Shown here: in pieces, positions 35,374 to 48,600 of the stretch | How the letters are laid out: each line of letters begins with the position of its first letter | Position numbering within the stretch: the stretch's first letter is position 1 | Assembly (NCBI GenBank): GCA_029964075.1 | Contig: CM057140.1 | Location: forward strand, 6,590,643-6,654,642 | DNA: 64,000 bases | Source of the DNA: Patiria pectinifera | Taxonomy: Eukaryota; Echinodermata; Asteroidea; Valvatida; Asterinidae | Direction: 5' to 3' | The notes under the pieces: model-generated | Databases searched by the model: none | What the model was told of the DNA's origin: nothing | Seen by the model: only the letters and a program-made list of their open reading frames with translations | Made by a program: the position numbers and the translations under genes

Positions 35374-36586
35374 ATTAAAGACACTGTATCCATCTGTGTA
35401 CACATGTGGATGTCCACAGTATAAATTCTAGTATGATCTATTGACCTATGTGTAAACTGTCTAACCATAGTGTCTAATAATTACTTGGCTACCGTACCGA
35501 AAGGCTATCCTCGGCTACCCGAGGGTGAAGCCCGAGGGCCATTCTGTTCTAGTACAGCCGATAGGTGATGGGATTGTGCCTTTGATGATACAAGCATGGC
35601 ATTTGGCACACAGTCAGAGTATGTCATGAGAAAGATTTGGCTATACATGTAGGGTCTGCTAAGAGGTTCTGCTTATAAAGAGTAAATTCCCAGGTCCCAA
35701 ATCTCAGGTTCTCTTTGTGTTTCTTTGTTTCGCTGTCCTTTTATAACAACATTCCTTTAATAAAGAGGTAATTTGGCTAGTCCCATCCACCTTGTTATAA
35801 TACATGTATAACGAGAGTCGACCGTACAATGAAGTCACACATTGCCACTGTCATTGGTGTGTGTAGTGTGTACACTCTGCCTTCCTTCCCCTACAAATGA
35901 ATTTACACTTGTATGTTATACAGATACTGGATTACGAAAACTATTCAATGCTATTGATCGTGATCTTGCAGTATTGAGGAGTTTTAACACAACCACTAGA
36001 AAGTTTGGCAAGGTTTGGAAAGTTTTCTACCTGAACCATACCCAGGCACCATGCATTCGTTGTGATAGCATGCTTTAAGACGTGGCATTCAGTGGCAGCG
36101 ATAGCCATTGTCATGTTTATTTTTGATGCATGCAGAATGTGTTTCAGTTTCAAGACAGTGAGGAATATCACTGTGATGATGCCGTGGGTGATGCATAGGG
36201 CCTACACCTTAAGTGAAATGAGAGAAATTTGCGTACATGTACATGACCAGCCGAATGTGTCTGGCCGCTTATTGCCCTGGAATTACAATGTAAATGAGAT
36301 CGAGTTTCAACACAATATGAGGTGATTGCACATACCAGAACAAGAAAGTAAGATTCAGAAGAACTCTTTTCTGAATCTGATCGGTAGAAATAATGGCAAT
36401 CATTATCCGGTACTTACAACTGTTTTACTTTTGCCAAAACTGCAACATCGAACATTGAGGCATATAAAAAAGTATGATTTTTAGATATAAAATACAATAT
36501 AAACTCCACACTTTCATTTTTTTTTTTTTTTCATGACAATTGTTCTGAATGAAAGCTTTGTGAATCATCACTGTAAAATACATCTA
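35374..36586. other. Non-coding stretch, nothing recognised
   Basis: Contains a GGCTACCCGAGGGTGAAGCC-type short palindrome near 35510-35535. A 78-codon frame at 35842-36078 shows no family features. Confidence 0.4.
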
Positions 36587-36961
36587 AGGCCAAAAAAAAA
36601 AGTCTCCGGTTTCTGGTATGGAGCTTGCCCAAAAAGTGGTGCGGCGACGCAGCTTTTTTTTTTTTTACCTGTCTTTTTTGCTTCAAATGTCGGCTGATGA
36701 CTGCAAATGGTGCCCGACTAAACTTAGTGCAAATATATGGGAGTCCGGAGAGGCCACATAAAGCTTATTGTCGATCATAACCCCATCTAAAAACATGTTA
36801 ACATTGTGCAGCGGCACCGCAGGATTCCAGTCAAACCAGTGAGTTTGGCGGTTTAGAGACATCATCTTTTATTGAAAAAAAACCTTTTTCATTTTGCCGA
36901 CGCGCATGGCTACGGCGACGCGCGCGCATATCAGAAACCAGAGACTTTTTTTTTTTGGCCT
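36587..36961. mobile_element. 375-bp MITE with AGGCCAAAA ends
   Basis: Inverted ends of ~33 bp: left AGGCCAAAAAAAAAAGTCTC then CGGTTTCTGGTATG; right CATATCAGAAACCAGAGAC then a T-run and GGCCT. The GC-rich interior repeats GGCGACGCG words. Its terminal AGGCCAAA recurs at the ends of the elements at 31557 and 41663. Confidence 0.8.
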
Positions 36962-39097
36962 AAGCTGAACGTTGTTTTATTCGTTTGTAGACCAAAGTTC
37001 AATTAATGCTTCTGTCTGATTTAAGACACCAAATTTTTTTAAAAGTTTTTATATTCCAATTACAGACTTGCGGATAACACCTTGAAGAAGGTCACGTTGG
37101 CAGTCGGACTATTTTGTCATCAATTGGCAATGCAAAGCAACACAAGACCCATTAACTACATGTACACTGTACATTGTACCTATCATTGAACAGTTGATGA
37201 AGGACGAGTTAAACTACTCAAATTGCAAGGTCCAAAGTCAAAAAGCAAAATGGCGACAAGTTTCCAGGAGCTACATTGTACAAACTTGTGATTTCTCTGC
37301 AACTTTTCTCGGTCACCATGAACAGGGCCTGCAAATTTCTTCAAGATGCTCAGTTCTTCTCAATCCAGAATAAACTGGACGGACTTATGAAGGATCGTGC
37401 TAGTAACTGAAACACCAGAAAAATCAAGCCAGATGTAGTTGCCCTCCATTTTCCCGCTCCATTATTTAGCATGAATGGAGTGATGGAGGTGGAACCTTCC
37501 CGTCTCCAACACTACATTCATGCAAACCAATGGAGAGCTGGGACAACAGGGTGACAATGACAACACGAGTGGAGTTTAATGTAAAAAACCTACATATAGG
37601 TGAATAGTATGCTAATTCTGGCTTACATGTAGAAGTTTCGATAAGTTACGGTACACTTGCTGGCCAACTGCTCAGTGTGATTTTTTGTACATCGCTGTCG
37701 GTTTAGTCTAAGCTTTCAAGGACACTTTTTCTTTCATAATCTCCTAACAATTTACTACTTTCAGCATGATTCTATGTAGTTAGACACACCATTCTGCAAA
37801 CCTGAAGTGACTTACAGCAATGTACAAACATAAAAATATACATAAATGTAGTGAACATGATTTGTACAACAATACCGGTAGTTTGATCTAAAACCACATG
37901 GGTTGTGACAAAAAATAATTAAGAAAGTTGATTTACAATCAACCAAACTAGTGACGAGAAAAAATATGGTGTGTAAGTCTACATTTAGATGTGTAACCTA
38001 GCATTTTAACCATGCAAACGTGCACACTAAACATGCAATGTTTTACCGCAAGTACAGCTGCAGCACACAGTGTAATAAGACACACATTTATGCATTCCAC
38101 AAAAACGTCCCTCACTAAGTTAACATACTGTACTTGAACATGCCATTATAGCATGTATAGCTCATGTTTAGCTGAACTCATGACAATCAAATAGCAAGCA
38201 AACCTGTAACTTAGTGTAAGCTCCCTCTTCTCTTCCTCGCCAAGAAACCTGTGCAGTCAAACTTCTTGAGATACTGCAACTTTCTTTGAAATGACTGACT
38301 CATAATGTGTACGTGAGTGTCTTTGCAGTCCCTTTTAAACCACACTAAAGCCACTCCCACTACACCACTATTATTATCATCTACCGGTACATGTACGTGT
38401 AAATTACTGCTAACTAGCATACCAGCATATCTCAGTGTGTTTTACGCTTGGATGACAATGACCATGCTGGTTACTAACAGTAGATCTAGGCTCGCACACA
38501 TGCCATAGATGACATGAAGCTAAGTAAATATTGAAAGTGGGTGTGTATCAATGGAGTGGGCTGTAACAAACTGTGCACAAGAACTCAATGCATGTAATAC
38601 TAGTGGAGCGAGGTGCAAATGTATCGTTTGAATCCTGATAGATTTATTGACTCTTATTTAAATGCCCTCCTTTGACACCCCCTGTCCTCCCTAAGCGCTG
38701 CCATGCATACATGTAAAGTTCTGTAATCCTTAACTATGTTGTAGCCAGTCGTGTTCAGCTTGCCATGAATGGAAATGACATGAAACTTTATAAGCAATGA
38801 TACATTACCAAAATTGTATCAGTAATTTTGGGATCCTCAGACTGGCTTTGAGCCAAGTGATCAGTAAGCATGGTCAGTACATCCATAGAACCCTTGTACA
38901 TGTAAGTACATGAAGTACAGCTACACACATAGACATGGTTATCTCATGGAGGTACCGTAGCCAGCGATTTCCTTGCTTCAAATTTCCTTGCACCAAATAT
39001 TCAGCAGTCATAAGTCACGTCAGAAATCGACACTTTGTACACAATACATGTACACAATTCTTAGAATAAAATGAAGCAAACAGAAATAGTTTGTATG
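36962..39097. other. Non-coding stretch, nothing recognised
   Basis: AT-rich intergenic DNA with many ACATGTAC words; no gene, RNA or structured element was identified. Confidence 0.4.
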
Positions 39098-41075
39098 GGG
39101 CAATTCCACGGTAACGGAAGGACGTTTTCACTCATTAAACAAAATTTCAAATGTGTATATCACAGACACTGTTCATAGTTACAGCAAACAAATGTCACAA
39201 TTGTATTGCTATAATGCTACTTTCACTTTCCACACTTTTGGGGGGCATGAATGCCTCCTGTTTATGAATTATGAATATTAATGAGGTCGGTAACGGAAGG
39301 ACGGTAAAACGGACAAGGGTTTTCCAACTTGCTCGCGTTTTGCGTAAACTCTGTGAATTTTATGGGGCAATTATATTTTAAAGGTAGGAAATGGAATCCC
39401 TGAAGCTTTATCTATACTATACCGCCTTTCATTTGACTTTAAGTGTTTCGGTAATATAATTACAACGTTTTAAGCAGATTATAATTTGGTAACGGAAGGA
39501 CGGTAACGGAAGGACAAAAGGTTTACTCAATTATAGCATGAACAAAATGTGAATTTACACTAATTATACAAGTGAAACAAATTGCTGAAATGTGTAACTG
39601 AATGTAAAATCAACAATATGCAGACCTGGCATAAATAATTATACCCAAGAAACTATTGAGATAAAGATAGAAGCCTGCTAATTAATGATAACAAAAGAAA
39701 AACGAAAACAACCCAAAACACATAATTCACAAACACAGGACTACTACAGAAATAGACTTCAAACCCATCACCTCAATCCTTAAAAGTTTGAATAACTAGT
39801 ATTTGAACTCTTGAGTATATTGGTTACATGTTCACCAACAACTTTTAATAATAATACCGGTAGGTTCAAAGGTTTACCTAAAAGGGTGGGGGGGGGGGGC
39901 GACCAGCCTACATGTACATTTAAGGTCAAAACATCCACCGGTAGAACTGATGGCTTCAGTCAGGTGTTGTTTTTAATTGAACTCTTAAATCAATGTTTGA
40001 AATCAAATTACAATGATTTAGAGTAGTAACAATTAATTTATAAACATCCAAACTGAAATTGTTAACTTGGGCATAATTTGTCAAAGATTGCACCTCACAT
40101 GTCTTACACATGTAAATTGAATGAAAGTGCCCCAAAGTACCGGTACTTTCTACCATCTCATTTTTGACTTAATTTGCTTCTGGAATGGCTTCACAGAATT
40201 CATATCTTTCTCTATTGTCCATGAATGCTGATGGCAGCAACTTAATGATTTGATTTTCTGCAACAACTCCATACATGTACAAGTACTGGTACATCGGCAT
40301 ATATGTACATGTACATTGTACATGTTGTACATGCCTGTGCCATCCTTTGTAATAAACACCTTGCCCTGCTTATCCCGCTTTTGTGAAGGTGGGTCACATG
40401 AATGTCCTTTCAATGCTCATTATACATGCATGTATTTGCAGTGATTTTCATTTTTCAAACATGAGCGCAAATGTCGTAACATTTGATAAAAATACGATTT
40501 GTCCTTCCGTTACCGTCCTTCCGTACCCAATAAATTAGTAACGGAAGGATTAATTGTAATTAAAAAAAAAAAAAAACGAAGTACAGCAGTGTCAGTTATA
40601 ATGTCATATTGAAGGCCTACCTAAACTTGCTTTGCATAATAACTTTCAATGCATTCATACTGCAAGTTTTAAAAATAAATTAAAAATATGTATTTTTTCG
40701 GTAACGGAAGGACATTTTCGAAGGCTGAAATATTAGAAGTCACTGAAGCGAAACAAATTACGCAAAATGTTAAAAACAAGTTTTAGTCGGTTTTTCAAGA
40801 CCAATACTTTCTCATGACAGAAACTGATGGCATTAGTACATATTTTTGTGTGTATATTGGTAGAATACTTTCATATCACTATTAATCACATTTTTAGGAT
40901 TAAAACAGGATTATTACATAATCCTATTTTTTTGGTACCGAAATGTATAAAAAATAAAATTCCGACTTCAAATCTTGAAAATATAGACTTTTAGCTTTCA
41001 TTTGATGCCAAATTTGTTCAAGTCACATGTATTTGAATTTTTTGGTGTCATGTCCACTTTGGTGTGGAATTGCCC
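39098..41075. mobile_element. 1.98-kb DNA element with GTAACGGAAGGAC motif array
   Basis: Ends GGGCAATTCCAC and GTGGAATTGCCC are perfect inverted repeats, flanked by TATG on both sides (39094-39097 and 41076-41079), a 4-bp target duplication. Inside, GTAACGGAAGGAC occurs exactly at 39111, 39290, 39489, 39503 and 40701 and in reverse at 40501-40513, with near matches at 40515 and 40538. No transposase frame is visible, so it looks non-autonomous, with subterminal motifs probably bound by a transposase supplied from elsewhere. Confidence 0.85.
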
Positions 41076-41662
41076 TATGGCCAAATTAACCTGATTCATC
41101 ACATTTATAATCACTTTAGCTCCCAAAATAGTGAATGTCAAACTGTACTTTACCTTTGCACAAAACACTATACATAGTGTACATGTACCGGTATGACGGT
41201 CAATAATCTCACAATACCATACAAATTATTAAGACTTCACGAATCAGTTTTTTTCAGGAACTTTTCCATTCTCAGCATGACTGATTGAGCATAAGTGTAA
41301 AGTGTAAAGATATTTTCTAAAACCAAATTTAGGGCATTATTTAAACAGATCAAGACAATCTAAAAGCACAAATTATGTACAAATGTATATAGCTTTAAAT
41401 ATGCACATTTCAATACTTTGTTTGAACATCAACAACTTGCAACAATAACTAAAACTTGGAACTTGGTCACAGAAGTCAGTATAAGACTACAATTCAAAAT
41501 TGCTGGAAAAATCAGCTTTTTATTCACATCAGCGAAAGTATCCGTACCATCAGCATTCAATAAAAGATTTGTGAGTCATTTTCCAAGGGTACAGACCACC
41601 AATTCACTATTGTTGCCACAAGGTCTACTATTCAAAATCTTAAATACAATGCCACTTCTGTA

Positions 41663-42330
41663 AGGCCAAACTAAAAAAAAACACTTTTGGTTTGGGTCAC
41701 CCGACCGACCCAATTTTTGAATTTTGTGTCTGTCTGGTAGGCCTATTATCCGCAAGAAAACAGCGTGGCCTACTGTCAGTTTGTTTTTACACTAAACACT
41801 TTTAGGTTGATGAAAGCAAGTCTTTGTTGACATCGCGTATTTAGGAAAATCTTGTTATGTGATATATCATTCTACAAAGACTGCAATTTGCTCTAGACGT
41901 TGAATGTGAACATTTTCCAAAAACAGAAAGGAAATTTATTCCAGTGCAATCTCAAAATAACATTCAGGGAAATCTTTGTGAAAAACCATGGGGAAGTTGA
42001 CGCCAATTTTTCAACTGATATCGCCGTTAGAGGCCAAACTGACACACCAGCGAGAAGCATAGAGAACGTCAACACGACAGTGGTAGACCCATGCTCCTTG
42101 CTCTAAGGTTGAACTTACAAACTTCTTACGATAAAACTACATGTATAACAAGTCTCAAAAATCATCCCAAAACACTCAGATTGGGTACAATTTAAACCTG
42201 GGAAAAAAAGTGTATCGGTCCTTACATTTTGGCTCCAGAAAAATAACAAAATAAAATAAAATGTCATGCCGACCGACCCATTTTTTTCAAACCATGTGAC
42301 CTGAAACAAAGATATTGTTTTGTTTGGCCT
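41663..42330. mobile_element. 668-bp element with AGGCCAAAC ends
   Basis: Ends AGGCCAAACTAAAAAAAAAC and GATATTGTTTTGTTTGGCCT; just inside, GGTTTGGGTCACCCGACCGA (left) faces GCCGACCGACCC..CATGTGACC (right). The CCGACCGACC word also occurs inside the right end of the 31557-33292 element, linking the two. It is non-coding. Confidence 0.75.
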
Positions 42331-43880
42331 AAAAAATTCTGAGGAATTCCTTTATTGAACTTTTCAATATTTTCTCATTGATGGCTGAACACATGCACAC
42401 GTATACAACCAGTAACGGTAAAAAAATGATGGCTACATGTACACGTATCAGCTGTCAACTGAATGGTTAATTGGAAGGAATGTTGCAACCGGACGCCACT
42501 TTTTCTTCATACATCATCTCATTAAAGGTCAGTCATTGCAAAAATGTTGAAAAGACATGAATCTGAGACCAATTTTGTTATGTTCAGGCATACAACTGGG
42601 AATTCAGAAAAACAAGGAAACTCCAAACCACACAAGACTTTGTGCAGTGTTTTTCAATTTGTAATGGTTTATGAGAAGTAAGAAACAAGGAAATCTGCGG
42701 ATCCGAGGAAAAGTTGCATGCCAGTATGTTAGGAAAATACTTAAAAAATTGTCTTGACTAACCATGACTCTGTACGCAAATTTGAAGGTCTATCTTTTTG
42801 CAATTGTCAGGGAAAAGAAATGTTGGAAATCGCTTAAACATTACCCACGATCCAGTTCGGCAAAATATCCCTGCGTTTTGTACTGACCTGTGAAATGATG
42901 TGCGTAAAGGCCAAGATCTTGTTTCCTGTGGGATGTAGGCAACATTTAAAATCATTTTTCGTCACTGTTATTCCATTTCTTGTACAGACATATTCTCAAG
43001 TACATGTATAATGTAACGATTTGGGCACTTAAATTAACTCAAATTGCCGTATTCGCCAAAAGATTGATATACTTGAGACAGTTGTGATTGTCCCCACCAT
43101 TTAGTGTGTACCTGAAAACCCTTTTCCCTGTTCCCCAGTAACACGACCCTTCCTTCCATAGAGTGCAGTCCTCAAAAGATGAGTATAGTCGCACTGTGGT
43201 GTGTGTGTGTGAATGCGTGCAGGTGCAGTATGTACAGATGTACAGAGTAAAAAAAGTCCCTTAGATAAGACCATGCTCTGCCACCCCACAAGATCCCATG
43301 TAGCAGACCAGTGAAGAGAGCTGCACATTATTTGTGAGCTTCCTCTCTTTCCCCTGTGATGTTTATGGGTGTGTCCTGCGCTGTGGGCATTTGATTTGCT
43401 AAAGTTTATGATTTTCTTCCAGAAGTGTAGATGGTCCACTTAATTTACACTGTGTTGGTTTTTAGGTCAACTTTAGTCTTTACTAAGTATTACTAGTGTT
43501 GATTTTTGTGGTTTTGGTTTGGTTAAAAATTATTTGGTCATTTTGGTTTTCTTTTGAAGTTTTTGTAAATAAATTCATTTTGCTCTTTTCTTGGTTTGAA
43601 ATCGTGTTACATGTCTCTAATACTAGTTCAATTTCCTCGCGACCTTTCTTTTCAAAGATCCTGTGTTAAGTTTAGTTTGATCGGTAAAATCCCATAGTCT
43701 TTTTTAGTGGAGTTTCCCCAAAGTGTGTCATTTTTTTCAGGTTACACTTGCACATTATGTGCAGTTTACATGATGAAGGCTTGCTGAGCTTGCAATGAAT
43801 GATGAAATTGTACATGTAACGTAGCTGGAGTTATACCTCTGCCCTAAATTTCATTGTTGGGTTGTCATATAAGACAACCC
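42331..43880. other. Non-coding stretch, nothing recognised
   Basis: No gene is seen. A GTGTGTGTGTGTG run lies near 43199. A GTTAGGAAAATACTTA..TTGTCTTGACT segment (42728) resembles 48356-48385, hinting at an old shared repeat. Confidence 0.4.
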
Positions 43881-44520
43881 AACGATAAAATATAGGGCTG
43901 ATGAAACTCACAGCTTGTGGGCGTGATCTGGAACTGTCGAAAGTGATCCGCAACTGCTGAAATCAGTACAAAACATGGCTTTATTTCCCTTTAAAAAAGT
44001 TGAGTCTGCATACGTGCACATACCTATTTGGTTTTACCTTGAAGAGGACGGGAAAAACCCTTAACATGAGCGGGCGTAAAGCGGTTTGTATAAACGAAGT
44101 GGCTATCGTTACGGCAGTCGTTGTTTAGCGCCCTCTACGAAACTTTTTTGATACGCACGCAGGTATATAAATGTTTCCACGCTCTGTAGCGAGCAGTGTG
44201 GTAGCTCAAGCGGTAGAGGGTAGGATTTTGCACCGCGAGGTTGCGGGTTCGAATCTCAGTTTTGCACTCGAATTTTTTTCTTTTTCTAACCTGAGGCTTT
44301 GGAGGATTTTTTTAAAAAGGGAAATAAAGTCCGAATTTCATAAAGTTTAAATTCACTTTTTTCCTTCTAATTTTATATTTTCTTGTCATGTTTTAATAAA
44401 AGTTGCAGTCTACCGTAACGATAGAAAATGGGAAATGCGTTACGGCTGCCTAACAATAGCCACTGCGTTGTATAAAAGGCAATCTGGAACTGTCGCAACG
44501 TAGTACATTCTTTCCGATTG
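43881..44520. mobile_element. Inverted-repeat composite around a tRNA-like SINE
   Basis: Left GTATAAACGAAGTGGCTATC and GTTACGGCAG (44091-44120) face right GTTACGGCTG and AATAGCCACTGCGTTGTATA (44439-44474). CTGGAACTGTCG occurs in both flanks (43930 and 44486). Between the arms lies a plus-strand tRNA-like sequence (44192-44275) with its SINE body. This is the second inverted-repeat unit with a tRNA-like core in the window. Confidence 0.5.
44192..44330 (+). repeat. tRNA-headed SINE copy
   Basis: A-box GTAGCTCAAGCGGTAGAGG and B-box GGGTTCGAATCTC, followed by a body ending in GAGGCTTTGGAGGATTTTTT and TAAAAAGGGAA. The acceptor ends do not pair, which argues against a true tRNA gene. The 3' module also follows the tRNA-like head at 63660-63870. 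Confidence 0.6.
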
Positions 44521-45497
44521 GTTCTTTATTCCCGTTCATAAAAATACATCCGACATTGACAGAAAATCTGACACCTAGGCTACTTCAATCATAGAGAACT
44601 GTTCCTTGCTCTATGCTTCAATGAAAAGTATTTGTCACATTAAAATTGTAAGAAAATTTACATTCCCATCCCCTCCCCTAGTCCGAAAATTTGGGACTCT
44701 CAATACTGTGTATGAGAGTCCCAAAACCTAAGGTATCCATATTGTGCAAAAGTTTGTGCTGCATAATAAAACCAGTGTGAATTAAATGTGCAAGCTTCTT
44801 ACTCACGGTCCCAGTCTGCCCCTCCCCGGCCCCCAAAACAAACAACCAAACAGCCAACACCCAAACAAACAAACAGACATAAACAGAATCACCCACTCAC
44901 AGAAAATCGATCGATTGAGAAGCCTGAAATCATCAAGCCAACGAAATTCGACAAGCTGAGCGCGCATTTGCCATAAACATGACAAAACTGTGCTAGCCCA
45001 GGTTGGATCAGTTTGACGAAGTCTTCATTGCATTACGACTGAACGTAGGAAGGAGTCCACCTGGGCCTGGGCTAGACAAAGTGCGTACCCGGGTACGGTA
45101 TGAACTAGCTAACCTTCCACATGTTCCAAGCTCTTGTAAACATTAACTATTAAAATTCGCATTTAATTCTCAAAGTAAACGACAACATGAATCATGATAT
45201 AACATGTATTACCTGTACAGCTGTACATTTTACGACCAGTTCAGCACATCGAACAGGCCCAACTCGACGCAATGTAAACTGCACAAGTTGTCAACAAACT
45301 TTCGTGTGCAGCTAGCTAGCTAGCTAGCATACATACTACATGTATAGTATAGTACAACCAGCACGCATATCGCGCCCGACCTCCGAGGGCGCTATACTGC
45401 ATGCAGTGTGTAGACATTTCATTTTGTACTTTGCGTGAGTGAGGGCGCACTATCTGCTACGTAGGAAAGAGAAGAGAGTAAACACCTGAAAAATCCC
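44521..45497. other. 5' flank of the JmjC oxygenase gene
   Basis: Non-coding. It contains a small GTCCCAAA hairpin (44690-44726), a (GCTA)n microsatellite at 45309-45330, and the CGAGGGCGCTATACTGCATG region just upstream of the first coding exon. The in-frame TAG at 45462-45464 bounds the N-terminus. A promoter is expected here, but no element can be named with confidence. Confidence 0.5.
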
Positions 45498-45612
45498 ATG
45501 ACTGAGAGAACACAAATCCCAGGCATTATGGAGGGAAAACAGCGAGTTGTTGAAATTGCAAGAGTTTCTGCGCTGACAGCTGCGGAATTCAATGTGGAGT
45601 ACTTCAAGAAAG
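45498..45612 (+). CDS. JmjC gene exon 1
   Basis: First coding exon: in-frame TAG at 45462-45464, then ATG at 45498 (weak context) and ATG at 45528 (A at -3, G at +4). It ends AAGAAAG|GTGTAT, phase 1, where the split codon G|AT restores Asp39. The protein segment with RVVEIARVSALTAAEFNVEY is the helix that precedes the P-V-I-I-T-D strand of cupin_8 proteins, which identifies this exon although it lies 3.6 kb upstream of the next. Confidence 0.85.
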
Positions 45613-48600
45613 GTGTATGATCAGTACTACAGTAGTCAGTAGGCCAAGTTGCATGACTTCTAAAAACTTTGGGAAACATACATGTATTGTAACATGACCA
45701 TGATGACATACCCAAATTTTAACCCAATGATATGAATGAGAGTATTGAGACTGGTCTGAAATTTTTTTAAAGTGTTTTCTCAGTAAAAATTTCAATATTT
45801 TCCCCTGCTAAAAATGGACTTTTTACTCAATTTTAGGGCGATCGTGTAGTGTCATGAGTGTAGGACCTAGCCCCACTAGTGTGGCCGTCGGTATGCTGCG
45901 CTGAACCTCTAGCCACACAACGTGGTCCGCACACTACTGAGGACGTTTTCATAAATTTTGCAGGGAATTTCTTACATATGGTTGTATTCTACGATGTCCC
46001 ATCTATCACTTCTGGGATGCTTGTATGTAATGATGTTCAATTTTCTGAGATATTCTTGAATCTTTCTGGAGCCCATATGCACTCGTGAAACGTCTGGTGA
46101 TGGCAGCCATTTTGAATGTGACAAGAGATGACCTCAAGCTGTGACGTCGTGTTTATGCAAATTGCTTGTCGAGCGAGGGCGCGAGTTGCAAATGCGACGG
46201 CTGTTTCCTGTGCCATGGATCCTGAATAGAGATCAGTGCACGTGGCCCCCAGACGATAAATGCATGGTACAGGAAACTCGCGCCCTCTCTCGACAAGTAA
46301 TTTGCATAAACGCGACGTCACAGCTTGAGGTCATCTCTTGTCACATTCAAAATGGCTGCCATCACCAGACGTTTCACGAGTGCATATGGGCTCCAGAAAG
46401 ATTCAAGAATATCTCGGAAAATTGAACATCATTACATCCAAGCATCCCAGAAGTGATAGATGGGACATCGTAGAATACAACCATATGTAAGAAATTCCCT
46501 GCAAAATTTATGAAAACGTCCTCAGTAGTAGTGCGCGGACCACGGTGTGTGGCTAGAGGTTCAGCGCAGCATACCGACGGCCACACTAGTGGGGCTATGT
46601 AGGACCCGGTTCCTAGTATAACTTAAGGGAACAAAATCCACTTTAAAATTATTAGATCGACCAAACTAGTTAGCGACATTCTCAAAATAGTCTGAGTAAC
46701 TAGTAGGACTCTACGTATCGCTTTTTAACATTTGGACATGGTCGGGCGATAGTAGAGTCAAAGATCGATGGCCTTATTGCGGTTACTATTACTTTTTTGA
46801 CCATTTTTACTCGTACCCCCAATCAAAATCGTCAGATTTCACCCCAAAACGGTCTTCAAACTGCCTTATGCGTACTCCTAGAACTATGAGGCTCGCCTCA
46901 TAGATCTAGAAGCCCGCAAAATTGCCTGCAGCACAAAACACTAATAAAGTACAAAAACATCCATCAAAATGGAGACATTTCCCACAGAACCGCTGCACAG
47001 TTTGCCCCCAAACTCCGTACTACACCTCATGACATAATTACAAAATATGCGCAGAACAAACATCGCTGGATTTTGTCGTTTTTTGGCTAAAATGATGAAA
47101 AATATGCCCTTTCCGCGCTGAGCCAACCTGACACTTGAAACGTGCACGCATATGATCGAGCGATGATTTTCGGTTCGCTCGGAGCGCGCCGCGGGGGGGG
47201 GTACGGTACAGCGAAATGATAGTATGCGCATGCGTACAAGTGCATGTACCGTACCACCCCCCCGCGGTGCGCTCCGAGCGAACCGAAAATCATCGCTCGA
47301 TAATAATTATGCGTGCACGTTTCAAGTGTCAGGTTGGCTCAGTGCGGAAAGGGCATATTTTTCATTATTTTAGCCAAAAAAACGACAAAAACCAGCGATG
47401 TTTGTTCTGCGCATATTTTGTGAGTATGTCATGAGGTGTAGTACGGAGTTTGGGGGCAAACTGTGCAGCGGTTCTGTGTGAAATGTCTCCATTTTGATGG
47501 ACGTTTTTGTACTTTATTAGTGTTTTGTGCTGCAGGCAATTTTGCGGGCTTCATAGTTCTAGGAGTACCTTATGCGTCCTTGTAGGCTTCAGTAGGAAGT
47601 GAAAATACAAATGGTGGTGGTTAGGTTTACATACCTTTGGGAAGAAAAGAGCAATTTTGGCAATTCGGGAAACATCCTTGTCACAAAAACTGTCACAAAT
47701 GCCTTGTTTGAGGCTGCCATTTTGAGTTCCAGAAAAGCATCAGACAGACCAATCACAGGGCACTTAAATTAAATGGTCACCTGGATTGGTGACCAATCAA
47801 AGTGCCCCACGAGTGTGATTGGTCAGGTGACAAATCAAAGTGATCTGTGATTGGTCTGTCTGATGCTTGCCAGGAAACAGTCTAGCCAGCCTTGCACCAG
47901 TCTACTTTTCCTGAATTCAAAATGGCAGCCTCAAACAAGGCATGTGTGACAAAGATATTTCCCGAATTGAAGGTGAAATTTCTCTTTCTTCCCAATATGT
48001 ATGCCTAACCACCACCATTTGTATTTTCACGTCCCACTGAAGCCTACAGGGGCACGTAAGGCAGTTTGAAGACCATTTTGGGGGTGAAATCTGACGAGTT
48101 TGATTGGGGGTACAAGTGAAAATGGTAAAAAAAATTTATTAGTAACCGCAATCGAGCCATCGATCTCGGATTCTACTATCGCCCGACCATGTCCAAATGT
48201 TAAAAAAGCGATCCATAGAGTCCTAGTAACTCGGACTACTCAATAGGTATGTCAAATAATTGTCATGCTTCATAGATAGAGGGCAAGGTTTTGATTTTTT
48301 GAGGGAAATTTTTGGGGTAAAATGATGATGGGACTGAGAAGCATTTCCAATTTTGTTAGGAAATACTTAGAAAATTTTCTTGACTCTCCATCATGTCCAT
48401 AGACTTTGTTCACAACCGCTGAAGTGGTGTCAGGTCGCAACATTTTGCCCGGAAAAAGTTGTGATGGCCAGATGTGGGAGTCTTTCCAAGTTGCATAAGG
48501 CTGCTTAGCATGTTTAGCGGAAGTTAGCCTTTAGGCTTAGCTCTAGCCTCTACTGTACTGAGTGGAGCGCTGGAACTACACCCCCTCCATACAAGCGCTC

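Noticed and set aside
44192-44275. Functional tRNA gene
   Set aside because: A- and B-boxes are good, but the acceptor stem does not pair and a SINE body follows.
46037-46586. Two pairs of near-identical open frames on opposite strands
   Set aside because: Mirror images forced by the foldback element; no homology to a protein family.
46941-47434. Mirror open frames in the inner foldback
   Set aside because: Same reason: both arms of one palindrome read on opposite strands.
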